Shown here: one piece after another, positions 29,115 to 37,931 of the stretch
Position numbering within the stretch: the first letter of the stretch is position 1
Layout: each line of letters begins with the position of its first letter
NCBI RefSeq assembly: GCF_007954355.1
Contig: NZ_VOLR01000012.1
Location: forward strand, 1 to 64,000
From: Colwellia hornerae
GTDB lineage: Bacteria > Pseudomonadota > Gammaproteobacteria > Enterobacterales > Alteromonadaceae
DNA length: 64,000 bases
Reading direction: 5' to 3'
Made by a program: the position numbers and the translations under genes
The notes under the pieces: generated by a model
Database searches by the model: none
What the model was told of the DNA's origin: nothing
The model's input: only the letters and a program-made list of their open reading frames with translations

Positions 29115-30785
29115 ATGAAGAAACCAATGAAATTTAAATTAATAGCCAGTGTAAGTTTATTAACTATCGCGTTCTTATCTGCGTGTGGACAAAGCGAGAA
29201 AGCAACAACAGCTGTGGCTGGAAAAACACCACAAGTCAATGAAAACAATATTCGAGCTCACATAGAATTTTTAGCCGACGATACTTTGTTAGGCAGAGAT
29301 ACCGGCAGCGATGGTTACCAAATTGCGGCTAATTACGTAAAGTCATACTTTAAGCAATTAGGTTTAACGCCTATGGGGGAGCAAGCAGGTTTTGAGCAGC
29401 AAGTTACCTTTCGTAAAGCGTTTCTTGAAGAAAACAGTGCTAAGTTTTCGGTAATCAATAGCGATGGTGAAGTTGCGCTCACATTTAAAGATGCGTTTAT
29501 TATGTCGGGTGACAGTGTAGCGACAGAGTCGGCTATAACAGCGGAAACGGTTTTCGTTGGTTACGGCGTTGTTTCTGAAGACTTTGGTTATAACGACTAT
29601 AAAGATATTGATGTTGATGGAAAAGTTGTTGTCGTATTAACAGGCCGTCCAGACGATTTACCTTCAGAAGAAGGCGCTCATATTGGCTCTGGTAGTGAAA
29701 AAATAAAAAATGCTGTTAAAAATGGTGCTGTTGGTTTTATTACTATTCATACGCCAAAACGCGATGCAGTGCGTACCTTTACTAAAACGGCTAGTTATGC
29801 CGATGCACCACGTCTTAACTGGTTGGATAAAGACGGTATGCCTTTTGGTAAATCTCCTGAGTTGAAAGCTGGTGCTTATATCAGTGCCGAGTCTGCAGCG
29901 GCTTTATTTGTTGGTGCTGAACGAACGTTAGCAGATATACTTAGCGACGATACAAACAATGTTGCCATTAAAGGTTTTGCATTAAAATCAACGGTTGAAA
30001 TGGCCAGTAAAAGTCGTCATGAAGAGATTACTAGCCCTAATATCATTGCTGCTATTGAAGGAAGCGATCCAATATTAAAAGATGAGTATGTTGTTTTTAG
30101 TGCACATCTTGATCATATCGGTCTTAGTAGCCATGGCGATGAAGAAGATAAAATCAATAATGGTGCGCTTGATAACGCCTCAGGTGTTGCAATACTATTA
30201 GAAACTGCGCGTTTGTTATCAGCTATGCCTGAACAGCCAAAGCGTTCTATTTTGTTCGTGGTGGTAACGGCTGAAGAAAAAGGCTTGTTAGGGTCTAGTT
30301 ACTTTGCAACAAATCCAACGGTACCTGCCTCGCAAATGGTCGCCAATGTTAATTTAGATATGCCATTAATTTTATACCCGTTTGCCGATATTATTGCTTT
30401 TGGTTCTACACACTCAAGTCTAGGTCCTATTGTTGCGAGTGCCGCAGAAAAAATTAACTTATCGTTAAGTGACGATCCTATGCCAGAGCAAGCGTTATTT
30501 ACCCGCAGTGATCATTACAGCTTTGTAAAGGCGGGTATTCCATCGGTATTCTTAATGACGGGCTTTAAATCTAAGGACCCTGAAATAGATGGTGGTGCGG
30601 TATTTGGTGATTTCCTTAAAAATCACTATCATCAGCACAGCGATGAAATAAGCTTACCTATTCGTTACGATGCCGCGGCAAGTTTTGCCGAAGTGAATAT
30701 GATGATAGGCTTAGAAATTGCTAACGGTGATAAGCGTCCAACATGGAACCAAGGTGATTTTTTTGGAAAAACTTTCGCTCAGTAA
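29115..30785 (+). CDS. M28-family metallopeptidase lipoprotein
   Basis: A 556-residue lipid-anchored peptidase. The signal peptide ends at Cys24 (FLSAC). A PA-like insert (about 140-260) lies within the M28 domain. The two-zinc ligands are visible in order: His in FSAHLDHIGL, Asp in NGALDNASG, the Glu pair in VTAEEKGLLGS, Asp in NLDMP and a late His in FTRSDHYSF. Such enzymes are aminopeptidases. An in-frame ATG at 29127 is an alternative start. A strong terminator follows. Confidence 0.88.
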   Translation: MKKPMKFKLIASVSLLTIAFLSACGQSEKATTAVAGKTPQVNENNIRAHIEFLADDTLLGRDTGSDGYQIAANYVKSYFKQLGLTPMGEQAGFEQQVTFRKAFLEENSAKFSVINSDGEVALTFKDAFIMSGDSVATESAITAETVFVGYGVVSEDFGYNDYKDIDVDGKVVVVLTGRPDDLPSEEGAHIGSGSEKIKNAVKNGAVGFITIHTPKRDAVRTFTKTASYADAPRLNWLDKDGMPFGKSPELKAGAYISAESAAALFVGAERTLADILSDDTNNVAIKGFALKSTVEMASKSRHEEITSPNIIAAIEGSDPILKDEYVVFSAHLDHIGLSSHGDEEDKINNGALDNASGVAILLETARLLSAMPEQPKRSILFVVVTAEEKGLLGSSYFATNPTVPASQMVANVNLDMPLILYPFADIIAFGSTHSSLGPIVASAAEKINLSLSDDPMPEQALFTRSDHYSFVKAGIPSVFLMTGFKSKDPEIDGGAVFGDFLKNHYHQHSDEISLPIRYDAAASFAEVNMMIGLEIANGDKRPTWNQGDFFGKTFAQ

Positions 30786-30805
30786 AACACCTCAATAGAA
30801 AATAT

Positions 30806-30839
30806 AAAAACGCAGTGATGAAGATCACTGCGTTTTTTT
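30806..30839 (+). terminator. terminator of the M28 peptidase gene
   Basis: CGCAGTGAT and ATCACTGCG around a GAAG tetraloop, flanked by an A-run and followed by seven T residues; the flanks make it usable in both directions. Confidence 0.9.
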
Positions 30840-30889
30840 GTTTTCTGTTTTAAAGCAACAAGCTACACTATTAATATTATTCTATAAAA

Positions 30890-31747
30890 ATGATTGATAA
30901 TCCCATGGATGCTCACCAATATGCGCTGCAAGCCAATGGCTCTTTTGCGCTTCCCGATGCCTGCTTTAAAATTAAAGCCTTAATGGAAAATGAAGACTCA
31001 AGCATTGAAGACTTTGCTAATGTGATTAGTGTCGATCCCTCGATGACTTCGCGTTTATTACAAATAGCCAACAGTGCGATTTATAGTTTTCCTGGCGAAA
31101 TAAGTACTATTTCACGTGCCATTACCATTATAGGTACACAAGCTATTTATAACATGATGTTAGTGGATGTTGCGGCGACTGCTTTTAAGCATTTTTCAAA
31201 TCAGGCAATCGATTTAAAACGCTTCTGGCGGATGAGTATCTTTTGTGGCTTAGCGACTAAGAACTTAGCCATTAAAGCGGGTATACGTGATATTGAACGG
31301 CTTTTTGTTGCTGGACTCTTGCAAAATTTTGGTGAATTGATCGTTGCGAAAATATCACCTGAGATTGCGCAACAATGCGAGAGATATTCAGCAGAACAAT
31401 TGCCTTGGGTATTGCAAAAGCAAGCCTTGGGTTTTACTTATACTGATATCTCTGCCGAGCTGTTAAAGATATGGCAAATACCTGAAAAAATCATTCTACC
31501 GATCCGTCACTTTAATGAAGCGAAAACTATTCAAATTAATAAAGATGTTAAAGTACTCTATTTAGCATCTCGCTTAGCTTTAGTTGATAGTCATCCTGAG
31601 ACGTTTAATTATGATGATAGTGTTGATGAAAGCTTATGCGCGAATTTAAATATTTCGCGTGATGATTTAGCTCAGGCGATAGAGTTTGCAGCTGAAGAAG
31701 CAGAAAATATTCTGACTATTATGAATGGAGGGCTCTTCTCAAAATAG
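30890..31747 (+). CDS. HDOD-domain signalling protein (paralogue A)
   Basis: A 285-residue single-domain HDOD protein: DPSMTSRLLQIANSAIYSFPG near 55-75, ISRAITIIGTQAIYNMM, an ERLFVAGLLQNFGELI segment where HD proteins have their metal site, and LGFTYTDISAELLKIWQIP. It is co-linear with the protein at 38962-39807 over its whole length. It has lost most HD ligands, as is usual in HDOD proteins, so a scaffold or regulatory role is likely. Confidence 0.8.
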   Translation: MIDNPMDAHQYALQANGSFALPDACFKIKALMENEDSSIEDFANVISVDPSMTSRLLQIANSAIYSFPGEISTISRAITIIGTQAIYNMMLVDVAATAFKHFSNQAIDLKRFWRMSIFCGLATKNLAIKAGIRDIERLFVAGLLQNFGELIVAKISPEIAQQCERYSAEQLPWVLQKQALGFTYTDISAELLKIWQIPEKIILPIRHFNEAKTIQINKDVKVLYLASRLALVDSHPETFNYDDSVDESLCANLNISRDDLAQAIEFAAEEAENILTIMNGGLFSK

Positions 31748-31898
31748 CAAAATAAGGCTGTGTCGATGAGCACGTTGTTAAATATATAGTTTTTATTGTT
31801 TGTTTTTCAATGATTTAGCTGAAAATTATCTAAGTGCAACTATATTTATACACTTAATTACTAATACCTTCGTTCTAAAAGAAGACATTAATTATAAA

Positions 31899-31927
31899 GC
31901 CTGCTAGCATCAGGCAATTCTTTTTTT
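31899..31927 (+). terminator. weak terminator or attenuator before the NSS gene
   Basis: GCCTG and CAGGC arms with a 7-base loop, then AATTC and seven T residues. It lies about 150 bases after the HDOD stop and 60 before the NSS start, so it may end the HDOD transcript or attenuate the transporter. Confidence 0.4.
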
Positions 31928-31928
31928 C

Positions 31929-31948
31929 GTATAGTTAATAGACTATAC
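31929..31948. promoter_or_regulatory. inverted repeat upstream of the NSS transporter
   Basis: GTATAGT-TAATAG-ACTATAC, perfect 7-base arms, directly after the T-run and 38 bases before the start codon. A candidate repressor site. Confidence 0.35.
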
Positions 31949-31986
31949 AAAATATGCCCTACAAATAATTATAATTAAGGACATTT

Positions 31987-33411
31987 ATGAGCGCATCGAG
32001 AGAGCAGTTTAGCTCTAAACTTGGATTCATTTTGGCGGCAGCAGGTTCTGCTGTTGGTATTGGCAATTTAGTTGGTTTTCCAGTAAACGCAGCTAAAAAT
32101 GGGGGTGGCGCATTTTTAATTATGTATGCAATATTCGTGTTGTTAATCTGTTTACCGGTAATGATTGCCGAAATGGCCGTTGGTCGTAAAACACAAAAAG
32201 AACCAGTTGGTGCTTATAAAGCATTAAGTGGTGGCAGTAGAGGTTGGGGTATCGCTGGTATTTTTGGTGTTTTGACACCCTTTATGATTGCAGTTTTTTA
32301 TATGGTGCTGACCGTCTGGATTTTTGGCTATGTCGCGTTAACGCTAGCGGGTAAATTAGATTACTTAGCCAGTGGTAATGGTTTTGGTGAATTCATTAAT
32401 AGTCCCTATCTCTTTGTTGCTATGTTTGCCGTCGCCGCTATTGTTAACTTCATCTTAGTGGCTGGCGTGAAAGAGGGTATTGAAAAAGCGGCAAAAGTTT
32501 TAATGCCAACACTGTTTGTGATGTTGTTAATTATGGTGATCTACGTCCTAACATTGGAAAATGCTTTTGCTGGTGTGAAATTCTTTATTATTCCTGATTT
32601 TGATAAAATTACCCCATCGGTGATTAATGGCGCATTGTCCCAAGCCTTTTTCTCGCTATCGTTAGGTATGGGTATTTTAATTACCTACGGTTCATATATT
32701 AATAATAAAACCGACATAGTTAATTCTGCAAAACTGGTCGCACTAACCGATACCGCGGTTGCCTTTACCGCCGGTTTAATGATTTTACCTGCGGTCTTTT
32801 CATTCAACCCGAATGTTAATCCAGCTGAATTAAGTGACAGTTCAGTCTCATTGATTTTTACTTTTTTACCTAAAATATTTTTAGCACTACAAGTATCACT
32901 TGGTTATATCGGCGCAAGTGCAGTAGCGGCATTCTTCTTCCTTTTGGTCTTTTTTGCTGCGATAACATCACTGGTATCGATTATCGAAGTCCCGGTTTCT
33001 TATTTGGTCACTGAAAAGAAACATAGCCGTAGAAAAGCATTATCAATTTTAATGATTATTGGCGGCGTGCTAACAGTCTTTGCCATGGTTTCTTTTGGAA
33101 TGGTGTCATTCTTTACTGAATTTACCACTTATGCGGGAGGCACACGTTCATTCTTTGATGTGGTTTATGATATTTTCTACGATACCATTTTACCGCTAAA
33201 CGGCTTTTTATTATGTGTTTTCGTCAGTTACCGCTGGAAAAAGCATAACTTGTCAGATGAACTCGCGATTGGTAACGATAACTACAAAGGCTCTTGGGTA
33301 GAAAAGTACGTTAACTTCTCTTTAGGAACTTTTATCCCAGTCATTGTCTTAGGTATTTTCTTGAATACGGTGACACAAAAATTCTTTGCCTTTAGTATCT
33401 TTGGATTTTAG
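31987..33411 (+). CDS. sodium-dependent transporter, NSS (SNF) family
   Basis: A 474-residue inner-membrane protein with about 11-12 transmembrane segments. The first helix carries the family's sodium/substrate motif as GSAVGIGNLVGFP, in which the usual Trp-Arg after Asn is Val-Gly. GGGAFLIMYAIFVLLICLPVMIAEMAVGR follows as in other members. NSS proteins import amino acids or related amines with sodium. The substrate is not evident; the altered helix-1 motif points to a distinct bacterial subfamily. A ribosome-binding site (AAGGAC) precedes the ATG. Confidence 0.88.
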   Translation: MSASREQFSSKLGFILAAAGSAVGIGNLVGFPVNAAKNGGGAFLIMYAIFVLLICLPVMIAEMAVGRKTQKEPVGAYKALSGGSRGWGIAGIFGVLTPFMIAVFYMVLTVWIFGYVALTLAGKLDYLASGNGFGEFINSPYLFVAMFAVAAIVNFILVAGVKEGIEKAAKVLMPTLFVMLLIMVIYVLTLENAFAGVKFFIIPDFDKITPSVINGALSQAFFSLSLGMGILITYGSYINNKTDIVNSAKLVALTDTAVAFTAGLMILPAVFSFNPNVNPAELSDSSVSLIFTFLPKIFLALQVSLGYIGASAVAAFFFLLVFFAAITSLVSIIEVPVSYLVTEKKHSRRKALSILMIIGGVLTVFAMVSFGMVSFFTEFTTYAGGTRSFFDVVYDIFYDTILPLNGFLLCVFVSYRWKKHNLSDELAIGNDNYKGSWVEKYVNFSLGTFIPVIVLGIFLNTVTQKFFAFSIFGF

Positions 33412-33450
33412 TTTATTGAACTAAGCTAAACAGGCAAACGATTTGAACTT

Positions 33451-33486
33451 AAAGCCGCATAATTTGTTATTATGCGGCTTTATTTT
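33451..33486 (+). terminator. terminator of the NSS transporter gene
   Basis: Perfect 13-base arms (AAAGCCGCATAAT and its complement at 33469-33481) with a five-base loop and a T-rich tail. Confidence 0.88.
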
Positions 33487-33506
33487 TGGCCATGAACAAT
33501 TAAGTT

Positions 33507-34436
33507 ATGAATTCAACGCTTTTAAAACACCTTCAACCTATCTTAGCCCGTCTTCAAAATGAAAATGAGCTTGTCGATTGCCAACGATTATTTCACGGAC
33601 GCGGCCATGCTTACCCGGGCTTAACTCATGTTAGCGTTGATTGGTTCTCACCCGTTGTGCTTATTACGCTTTACCAAGAGGTTGAAGCTGCTTGGTTAAG
33701 TGAGCAAGTCACTGTGATCCAAAATCTACTACCACAATGCCAATCTATTCAAGTGCAGTATCGCAGTCGAAAGTTTGCGCCGAGCGAGGTACTCTGGGGA
33801 GAAGAAATCACCGCATTAAGCGCTCAAGAGCATGGTTTGCAATATCACCTTAGTTTGGGGAAAGCACAAAATTCTGGACTGTTTCTTGATATGAGTAATG
33901 GCCGCCAGTGGGTCAAAGATAACAGTAAAAATAAAAAAGTATTAAACCTCTTTGCTTATACTTGTGCTTTTTCTGTCGCTGCCATCGCCGGTGGTGCCGA
34001 GCAAGTTGTCAATATTGATATGAGTAAAGGCGCTTTATCGACCGGGCGTGAAAACCATAAACTTAATAAGCAAGAGGCGAGTAAGGTAAAATACGAAGGT
34101 GTCGATATTTTTAAGTCTTACGGCAAGTTAAAAAAATATGGTCCTTATGATTTATTAATCTGCGATCCACCTTCATTTCAAAAAGGTAGTGTTAATATCG
34201 AACGAGATTACCAGAAAATAATCAAACGTTTGCCCGAATTAATGGCAAATAATAGTGATGTTATACTCTGCTTAAACTCCCCTGATTTAAGTGAAGACTT
34301 TTTGTTAGCAGAAGTTGCTAGAGAGTGTCCTCAGTGCCAATTTCAGTATCGTATTGATAACCCTGAAGTGTTTATTGAGGCTGAAGCCGGTAAGGGCTTG
34401 AAAGTACTTTATTTTCGCTATATTGAAATATCTTAA
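33507..34436 (+). CDS. class I SAM-dependent RNA methyltransferase (RlmI/RlmK-like catalytic domain)
   Basis: A 309-residue methyltransferase. The SAM motif I is KVLNLFAYTCAFSVAAIAGGAEQVVNIDMS (about 150-180), and the catalytic-type motif is LLICDPPSFQKGS near 217. Upstream sequence (KAQNSGLFLDMSNGRQWV) matches the RlmI/Methyltrans_SAM group, but the N-terminal PUA domain of RlmI is not evident. It probably methylates rRNA; the site cannot be told. It is convergent with the LysE gene. Confidence 0.75.
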   Translation: MNSTLLKHLQPILARLQNENELVDCQRLFHGRGHAYPGLTHVSVDWFSPVVLITLYQEVEAAWLSEQVTVIQNLLPQCQSIQVQYRSRKFAPSEVLWGEEITALSAQEHGLQYHLSLGKAQNSGLFLDMSNGRQWVKDNSKNKKVLNLFAYTCAFSVAAIAGGAEQVVNIDMSKGALSTGRENHKLNKQEASKVKYEGVDIFKSYGKLKKYGPYDLLICDPPSFQKGSVNIERDYQKIIKRLPELMANNSDVILCLNSPDLSEDFLLAEVARECPQCQFQYRIDNPEVFIEAEAGKGLKVLYFRYIEIS

Positions 34437-34446
34437 TAAGCGATAC

Positions 34447-35061
34447 TTAGCTAATCACTATTCGTGCTGCAAGTAATATTAAAAAACTGCCAGTTACCTT
34501 ATCAACAATATGGCTGTTTTCACGTAACTTACTAATGATATTACCGCGTGATAGTGTAAAGGTGACTAGGCAATACCATAAAGCATCAATGCTGCCTACG
34601 GTGGCTGTCATTATTACTTTTTGTTCGCTGCTGGCATCCCCTGCTAAAAACTGGCTAAATAATGCCAGAAAGAAAATAGCAAGTTTAGGGTTTAAAAAAG
34701 CAATTAAAAAACCATCGCGCCAACCATTTACTTGTGATTTTTTCGCTGTGCTTTCTTCAGAAAATACTTCGTTATCTTTTTTGCTTAATAATGATTTTAC
34801 ACCTAGGTACAGTAAAAATGCAGCGCCAGCATATTGAATAATACTAAATATTAAAGGCGATTTAACGATAATTACTGCTATGCCTGTTGCTGTAATGGCC
34901 GCGTAAAGTGCTACACCTAAACCGTGACTAATGGCTGTAGCATAACCTTGTGGTGTTCCACCAGCGAGGGTGTTTTTGATGACTAATGCTAAACTCGGGC
35001 CTGGTGATAAGGCGCCCATCATACAAATAACGACAAAAGATAACCATAAGTGAAATTCCAT
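34447..35061 (-). CDS. LysE/RhtB-family amino-acid exporter
   Basis: A 204-residue inner-membrane protein with about six hydrophobic segments. The N-terminus has the family motif MGALSPGPSLALVIKNTLAGG, and the middle has GFLIAFLNPKLAIFFLALFSQF. Family members export amino acids such as lysine, threonine or homoserine lactone; the substrate is unknown here. Confidence 0.85.
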   Translation of the reverse strand: MEFHLWLSFVVICMMGALSPGPSLALVIKNTLAGGTPQGYATAISHGLGVALYAAITATGIAVIIVKSPLIFSIIQYAGAAFLLYLGVKSLLSKKDNEVFSEESTAKKSQVNGWRDGFLIAFLNPKLAIFFLALFSQFLAGDASSEQKVIMTATVGSIDALWYCLVTFTLSRGNIISKLRENSHIVDKVTGSFLILLAARIVIS

Positions 35062-35110
35062 TAATTATTATTCTCTTTTTTATAGGATGAAATCGTAATT
35101 TTTGTCTATT

Positions 35111-35989
35111 TTACTGGCCCAACGCTAAGGTACGCACACGTAAAAAGCTAGCAAATTTTGGCACACCTCGCGCTGTTTTACCAATGTATTTAAAGGTAAT
35201 TGTGCTGCCAATCTTTGGCGGGTTTTTACGTTGTTCGTCAGTAAAACCACTACCAATTTTAAAGAGTAAGCCGGACTTCATTTTTACTCTTATCGATCCC
35301 ATCATATTTTTGTACTTGCCTTTACCTTCGATATAAGCAATAACGATCGCTTCACTATCATTATATTTTTTTAATTTTATCAGGTCTTGGCTTCTCCCTA
35401 TTTTATAATAGGCGGCTTGATGATGTAGCATCAAGCCTTCCCCCCCTTTTTCTACCACGTCTGCCAAACGTTGATTCAATACTGCGAGAGAGTTTACTTT
35501 CTCTTGTTTAATGACTTGCCAATAGTGATTGTCAGTTGTTGCCACCTCAGCTTTCATTTGCTTAATACGCTCACTAAAAGTGCCTGAATGCTTGGGTAAA
35601 TCAAAAACCATAAAGCGTATTTTCTGCCAACAACTCATTGTGATTTTCTGTTGAGGTGAATGCTTTCTGACACAACTGCTGATCTTTTCAAATTCAGCGC
35701 GCTTGCTCCATAGTTCGCCATCAAGATAGGTTGTTGGCCAGCCTTGAGTAAACCATTTGGGCGCATGGATTAGGTTACCACCACGGGTTAATAAGTCTTT
35801 GCCGTTCCAATATCCGCGAATACCGTCAAGCTTTTCACTGATAAAATATTCGCTGACCTTTATTGGCGTTTTACTATCGGCTTGAAAAGGCGTGGCCAGT
35901 TGTATTTTTGGCAACTCGGCTGTGTAGCCTTGTGGCCAAAGGATAAGGCTGATGCATATCCCTAAACATTTTAAGGTTAATACTTTCAA
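35111..35989 (-). CDS. ligE: periplasmic ATP-dependent DNA ligase, LigE type
   Basis: A 292-residue minimal ATP-dependent ligase with a signal peptide (about 1-24, ending GYTA). The adenylation domain has the nucleophile Lys53 in SEKLDGIRGYW, then TYLDGELWS (motif III) and VEKGGEGLMLHH (motif IV), DLIKLKKYNDSEAIVI (motif V). The OB domain follows with GKGKYKNMMGSIRVKMKSG and GSTITFKYIGKT. No other DNA-binding domains are present. LigE proteins of gammaproteobacteria and betaproteobacteria are exported and proposed to act on extracellular or incoming DNA. It is divergent from an exported basic protein. Confidence 0.88.
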   Translation of the reverse strand: MKVLTLKCLGICISLILWPQGYTAELPKIQLATPFQADSKTPIKVSEYFISEKLDGIRGYWNGKDLLTRGGNLIHAPKWFTQGWPTTYLDGELWSKRAEFEKISSCVRKHSPQQKITMSCWQKIRFMVFDLPKHSGTFSERIKQMKAEVATTDNHYWQVIKQEKVNSLAVLNQRLADVVEKGGEGLMLHHQAAYYKIGRSQDLIKLKKYNDSEAIVIAYIEGKGKYKNMMGSIRVKMKSGLLFKIGSGFTDEQRKNPPKIGSTITFKYIGKTARGVPKFASFLRVRTLALGQ

Positions 35990-36124
35990 AATTGAACATC
36001 CTTGCTCATTTCTTAAGAGATTTTAGTATAGAAGTTATTTCTTTAATTGCTAATGCGATGTTAATTAAATGTACTAAGCTGTTAATATTGGTGGTTACTT
36101 TATTGTGGTGTTCAAGGAGGAGTT

Positions 36125-36652
36125 ATGTATAAAATACATTTTCAAATTTTTTTTATTAGTCTGGCATTAACCTTTTCTCATCAAAGTTATGCTGAGAAAA
36201 AACACTGTCAGTTTTATGCGGATAAGTTACATAATATACAGTCTCAGCAAAGACAAGGTCATAGCTTGAAGCGTAGTGAAAGCTTAAAAAAACAGCAAGA
36301 AAGTGCTCGGGAAAAATGGTGGCAATGTCAACAAGGTCAGTTAAAAAAGCCAACATCAAATAAGCAAAATATACAGAAAAAAAAGCAGCGAAAGAATTCA
36401 GTGAAAGGTCAGCATTTATCAGGAAGTTCAGCCAGCGATGTTAAGAAAACCCGTATAGAACCCTTCGAAACCTCAGCTGCACTGGTCTTAAAATCTCGCT
36501 ATCAAGGAAAAAAATTGCAAGCATGGCTGGAGTACTATCAACAGCCAAAACAATGCTCACGACCTAAAACCATTAAAAAATTTGCTTTTTGTGTGGAAAA
36601 CAGAAGAACACAGCAGCTAGCGTTTGATAAAATGATGCTAGTAAAGTTTTAA
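36125..36652 (+). CDS. exported, highly basic hypothetical protein
   Basis: A 175-residue protein with a clear signal peptide (about 1-23, ending QSYA) and a strong ribosome-binding site (AAGGAGG). The mature part has about six cysteines and a central, very lysine/glutamine-rich stretch (about 65-105) without predicted structure. The first half (CQFYADKLHNIQSQQRQGHS and REKWWQC) recalls small periplasmic proteins of unknown function. The strong positive charge would allow DNA or polyanion binding. It is divergent from ligE with a 135-base gap. Confidence 0.6.
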   Translation: MYKIHFQIFFISLALTFSHQSYAEKKHCQFYADKLHNIQSQQRQGHSLKRSESLKKQQESAREKWWQCQQGQLKKPTSNKQNIQKKKQRKNSVKGQHLSGSSASDVKKTRIEPFETSAALVLKSRYQGKKLQAWLEYYQQPKQCSRPKTIKKFAFCVENRRTQQLAFDKMMLVKF

Positions 36653-36674
36653 TTACTATCATCTTACTCAGGGA

Positions 36675-37382
36675 TTATTTTAAGTATTGGGCTTTTTTAT
36701 CATTGTAATGATTAACGAGACTATCAATCGTAGCTTGGTCATAATCTCTTAAGCCACTTAGGAGCATATGCTTTTTACCATGACCAATCACTTTTCCATC
36801 AGCTACCAAGTCAAAAGGCAAGGTTGCTTTGCCACGTTTACCGTCAATGAGTAAGACCGGCGTCGTTAATTGTAATTGCACGTCGGCAAAATCAAGTTCA
36901 TCTAAATGAATAAACATATTCTCGTACATTACCATTGGGCGCGTTGGGTTGATCATGACATTATTTTCAAACATCAATTTCACTAAAATATGTGGAAAGG
37001 TATGGCCAGAGAACTCTACGTAGGCGCGGATCAAAGCATCGATTGATTGACGGTTGGTTGTACACTGTCCTGAAGCTTCTATTTTCATGTATTCTTTAGC
37101 ATTGTCATCGAGAATATTTGCTGACCCAAGGATTTTTTCAGGAAAATTTAGCTTAATACCATCGGTCACCATACCTGAAAATGTAAAGCCCATATTTTGT
37201 GATAGACCTGATTTTTCTAGTACTAATGAAAAAAGTAAATCACCTGGCACGCAAAAGCGTTTTGCATCAGCATCATGCAGCGGATTGAAATCATCGGCAA
37301 TCTTTTTTGCGAAATCGCTACCTTGCTGACGAGAAAAACTAATTTGATTATTTGTAACATTACAGTAACTTTCTAGAAACAT
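36675..37382 (-). CDS. DUF3581 family protein
   Basis: A 235-residue protein that matches DUF3581: ISFSRQQGSDFAKKIADDFNPLHDADAKRFCVPGDLLFSLVL at the start, GMVTDGIKLNFPE and later MVMYENMFIHLDELDFADVQLQL. The DFNPLH segment is like the hydratase site of hotdog-fold (MaoC-like) proteins, so an acyl-thioester role is possible but unproven. Confidence 0.7.
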   Translation of the reverse strand: MFLESYCNVTNNQISFSRQQGSDFAKKIADDFNPLHDADAKRFCVPGDLLFSLVLEKSGLSQNMGFTFSGMVTDGIKLNFPEKILGSANILDDNAKEYMKIEASGQCTTNRQSIDALIRAYVEFSGHTFPHILVKLMFENNVMINPTRPMVMYENMFIHLDELDFADVQLQLTTPVLLIDGKRGKATLPFDLVADGKVIGHGKKHMLLSGLRDYDQATIDSLVNHYNDKKAQYLK

Positions 37383-37491
37383 TTTGCTTACATCTATTGT
37401 GTGAAAACCGCCGTATACTAGCAGTTACTGGTCGATAAATGGAAATTATCTAATAAAAGCCATACTAAGCAGACCAGTAAACTAGGAGCTT

Positions 37492-37785
37492 TTAGACAAG
37501 TGTTGGCTTAAAACTATTCACTAAAGCCTCTTTTTTAAGCTTAGTAAACTGCTTTAGTTGGTATTCACGTTTGCACGCGAGTTGCCGGTTTTCTTGTGAT
37601 TCAGCGTAGACTAATTTGACCGGTCGTCGCACCCGAGTATATTTAGCCCCTCTTTTATTACAAGTATTGTGTTCATTTAAGCGGCGAACTAGATCGGTAG
37701 TAACACCCGCGTACAAACTATTGTCGGCACAACGTAAATAATAAACAAACCAAGTTGGCTTGGCGATAAGCGTTTTTTCTGGCAT
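37492..37785 (-). CDS. GIY-YIG nuclease domain protein
   Basis: A 97-residue single-domain protein: WFVYYLRCADNSLYAGVTTDLVRRLNEHN gives the GIY-YIG core with Tyr and Arg, followed by GAKYTRVRRPVKLVYAE and the Glu-containing KREYQLKQFTKLKKEALV. It belongs to the UPF0213/YhbQ group. Members are thought to act on DNA; the substrate is unknown. Confidence 0.85.
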   Translation of the reverse strand: MPEKTLIAKPTWFVYYLRCADNSLYAGVTTDLVRRLNEHNTCNKRGAKYTRVRRPVKLVYAESQENRQLACKREYQLKQFTKLKKEALVNSFKPTLV

Positions 37786-37931
37786 AGATGTTGTTTTAGC
37801 TGTAGATTTTTTTCTGCTTTAACAACAGTATCGCAATTTTTGTCATTGAAATCGATAAAAAGCTGGCTGTCATTTCCAGAGTTTTATACCATGCTCTTTA
37901 AATTTCCCCATCAAACATATCGAGACAATAA

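Noticed and set aside
31748-31986. Glycine or other riboswitch upstream of the NSS transporter
   Set aside because: No recognised riboswitch core was seen, only the short stem and palindrome listed above.
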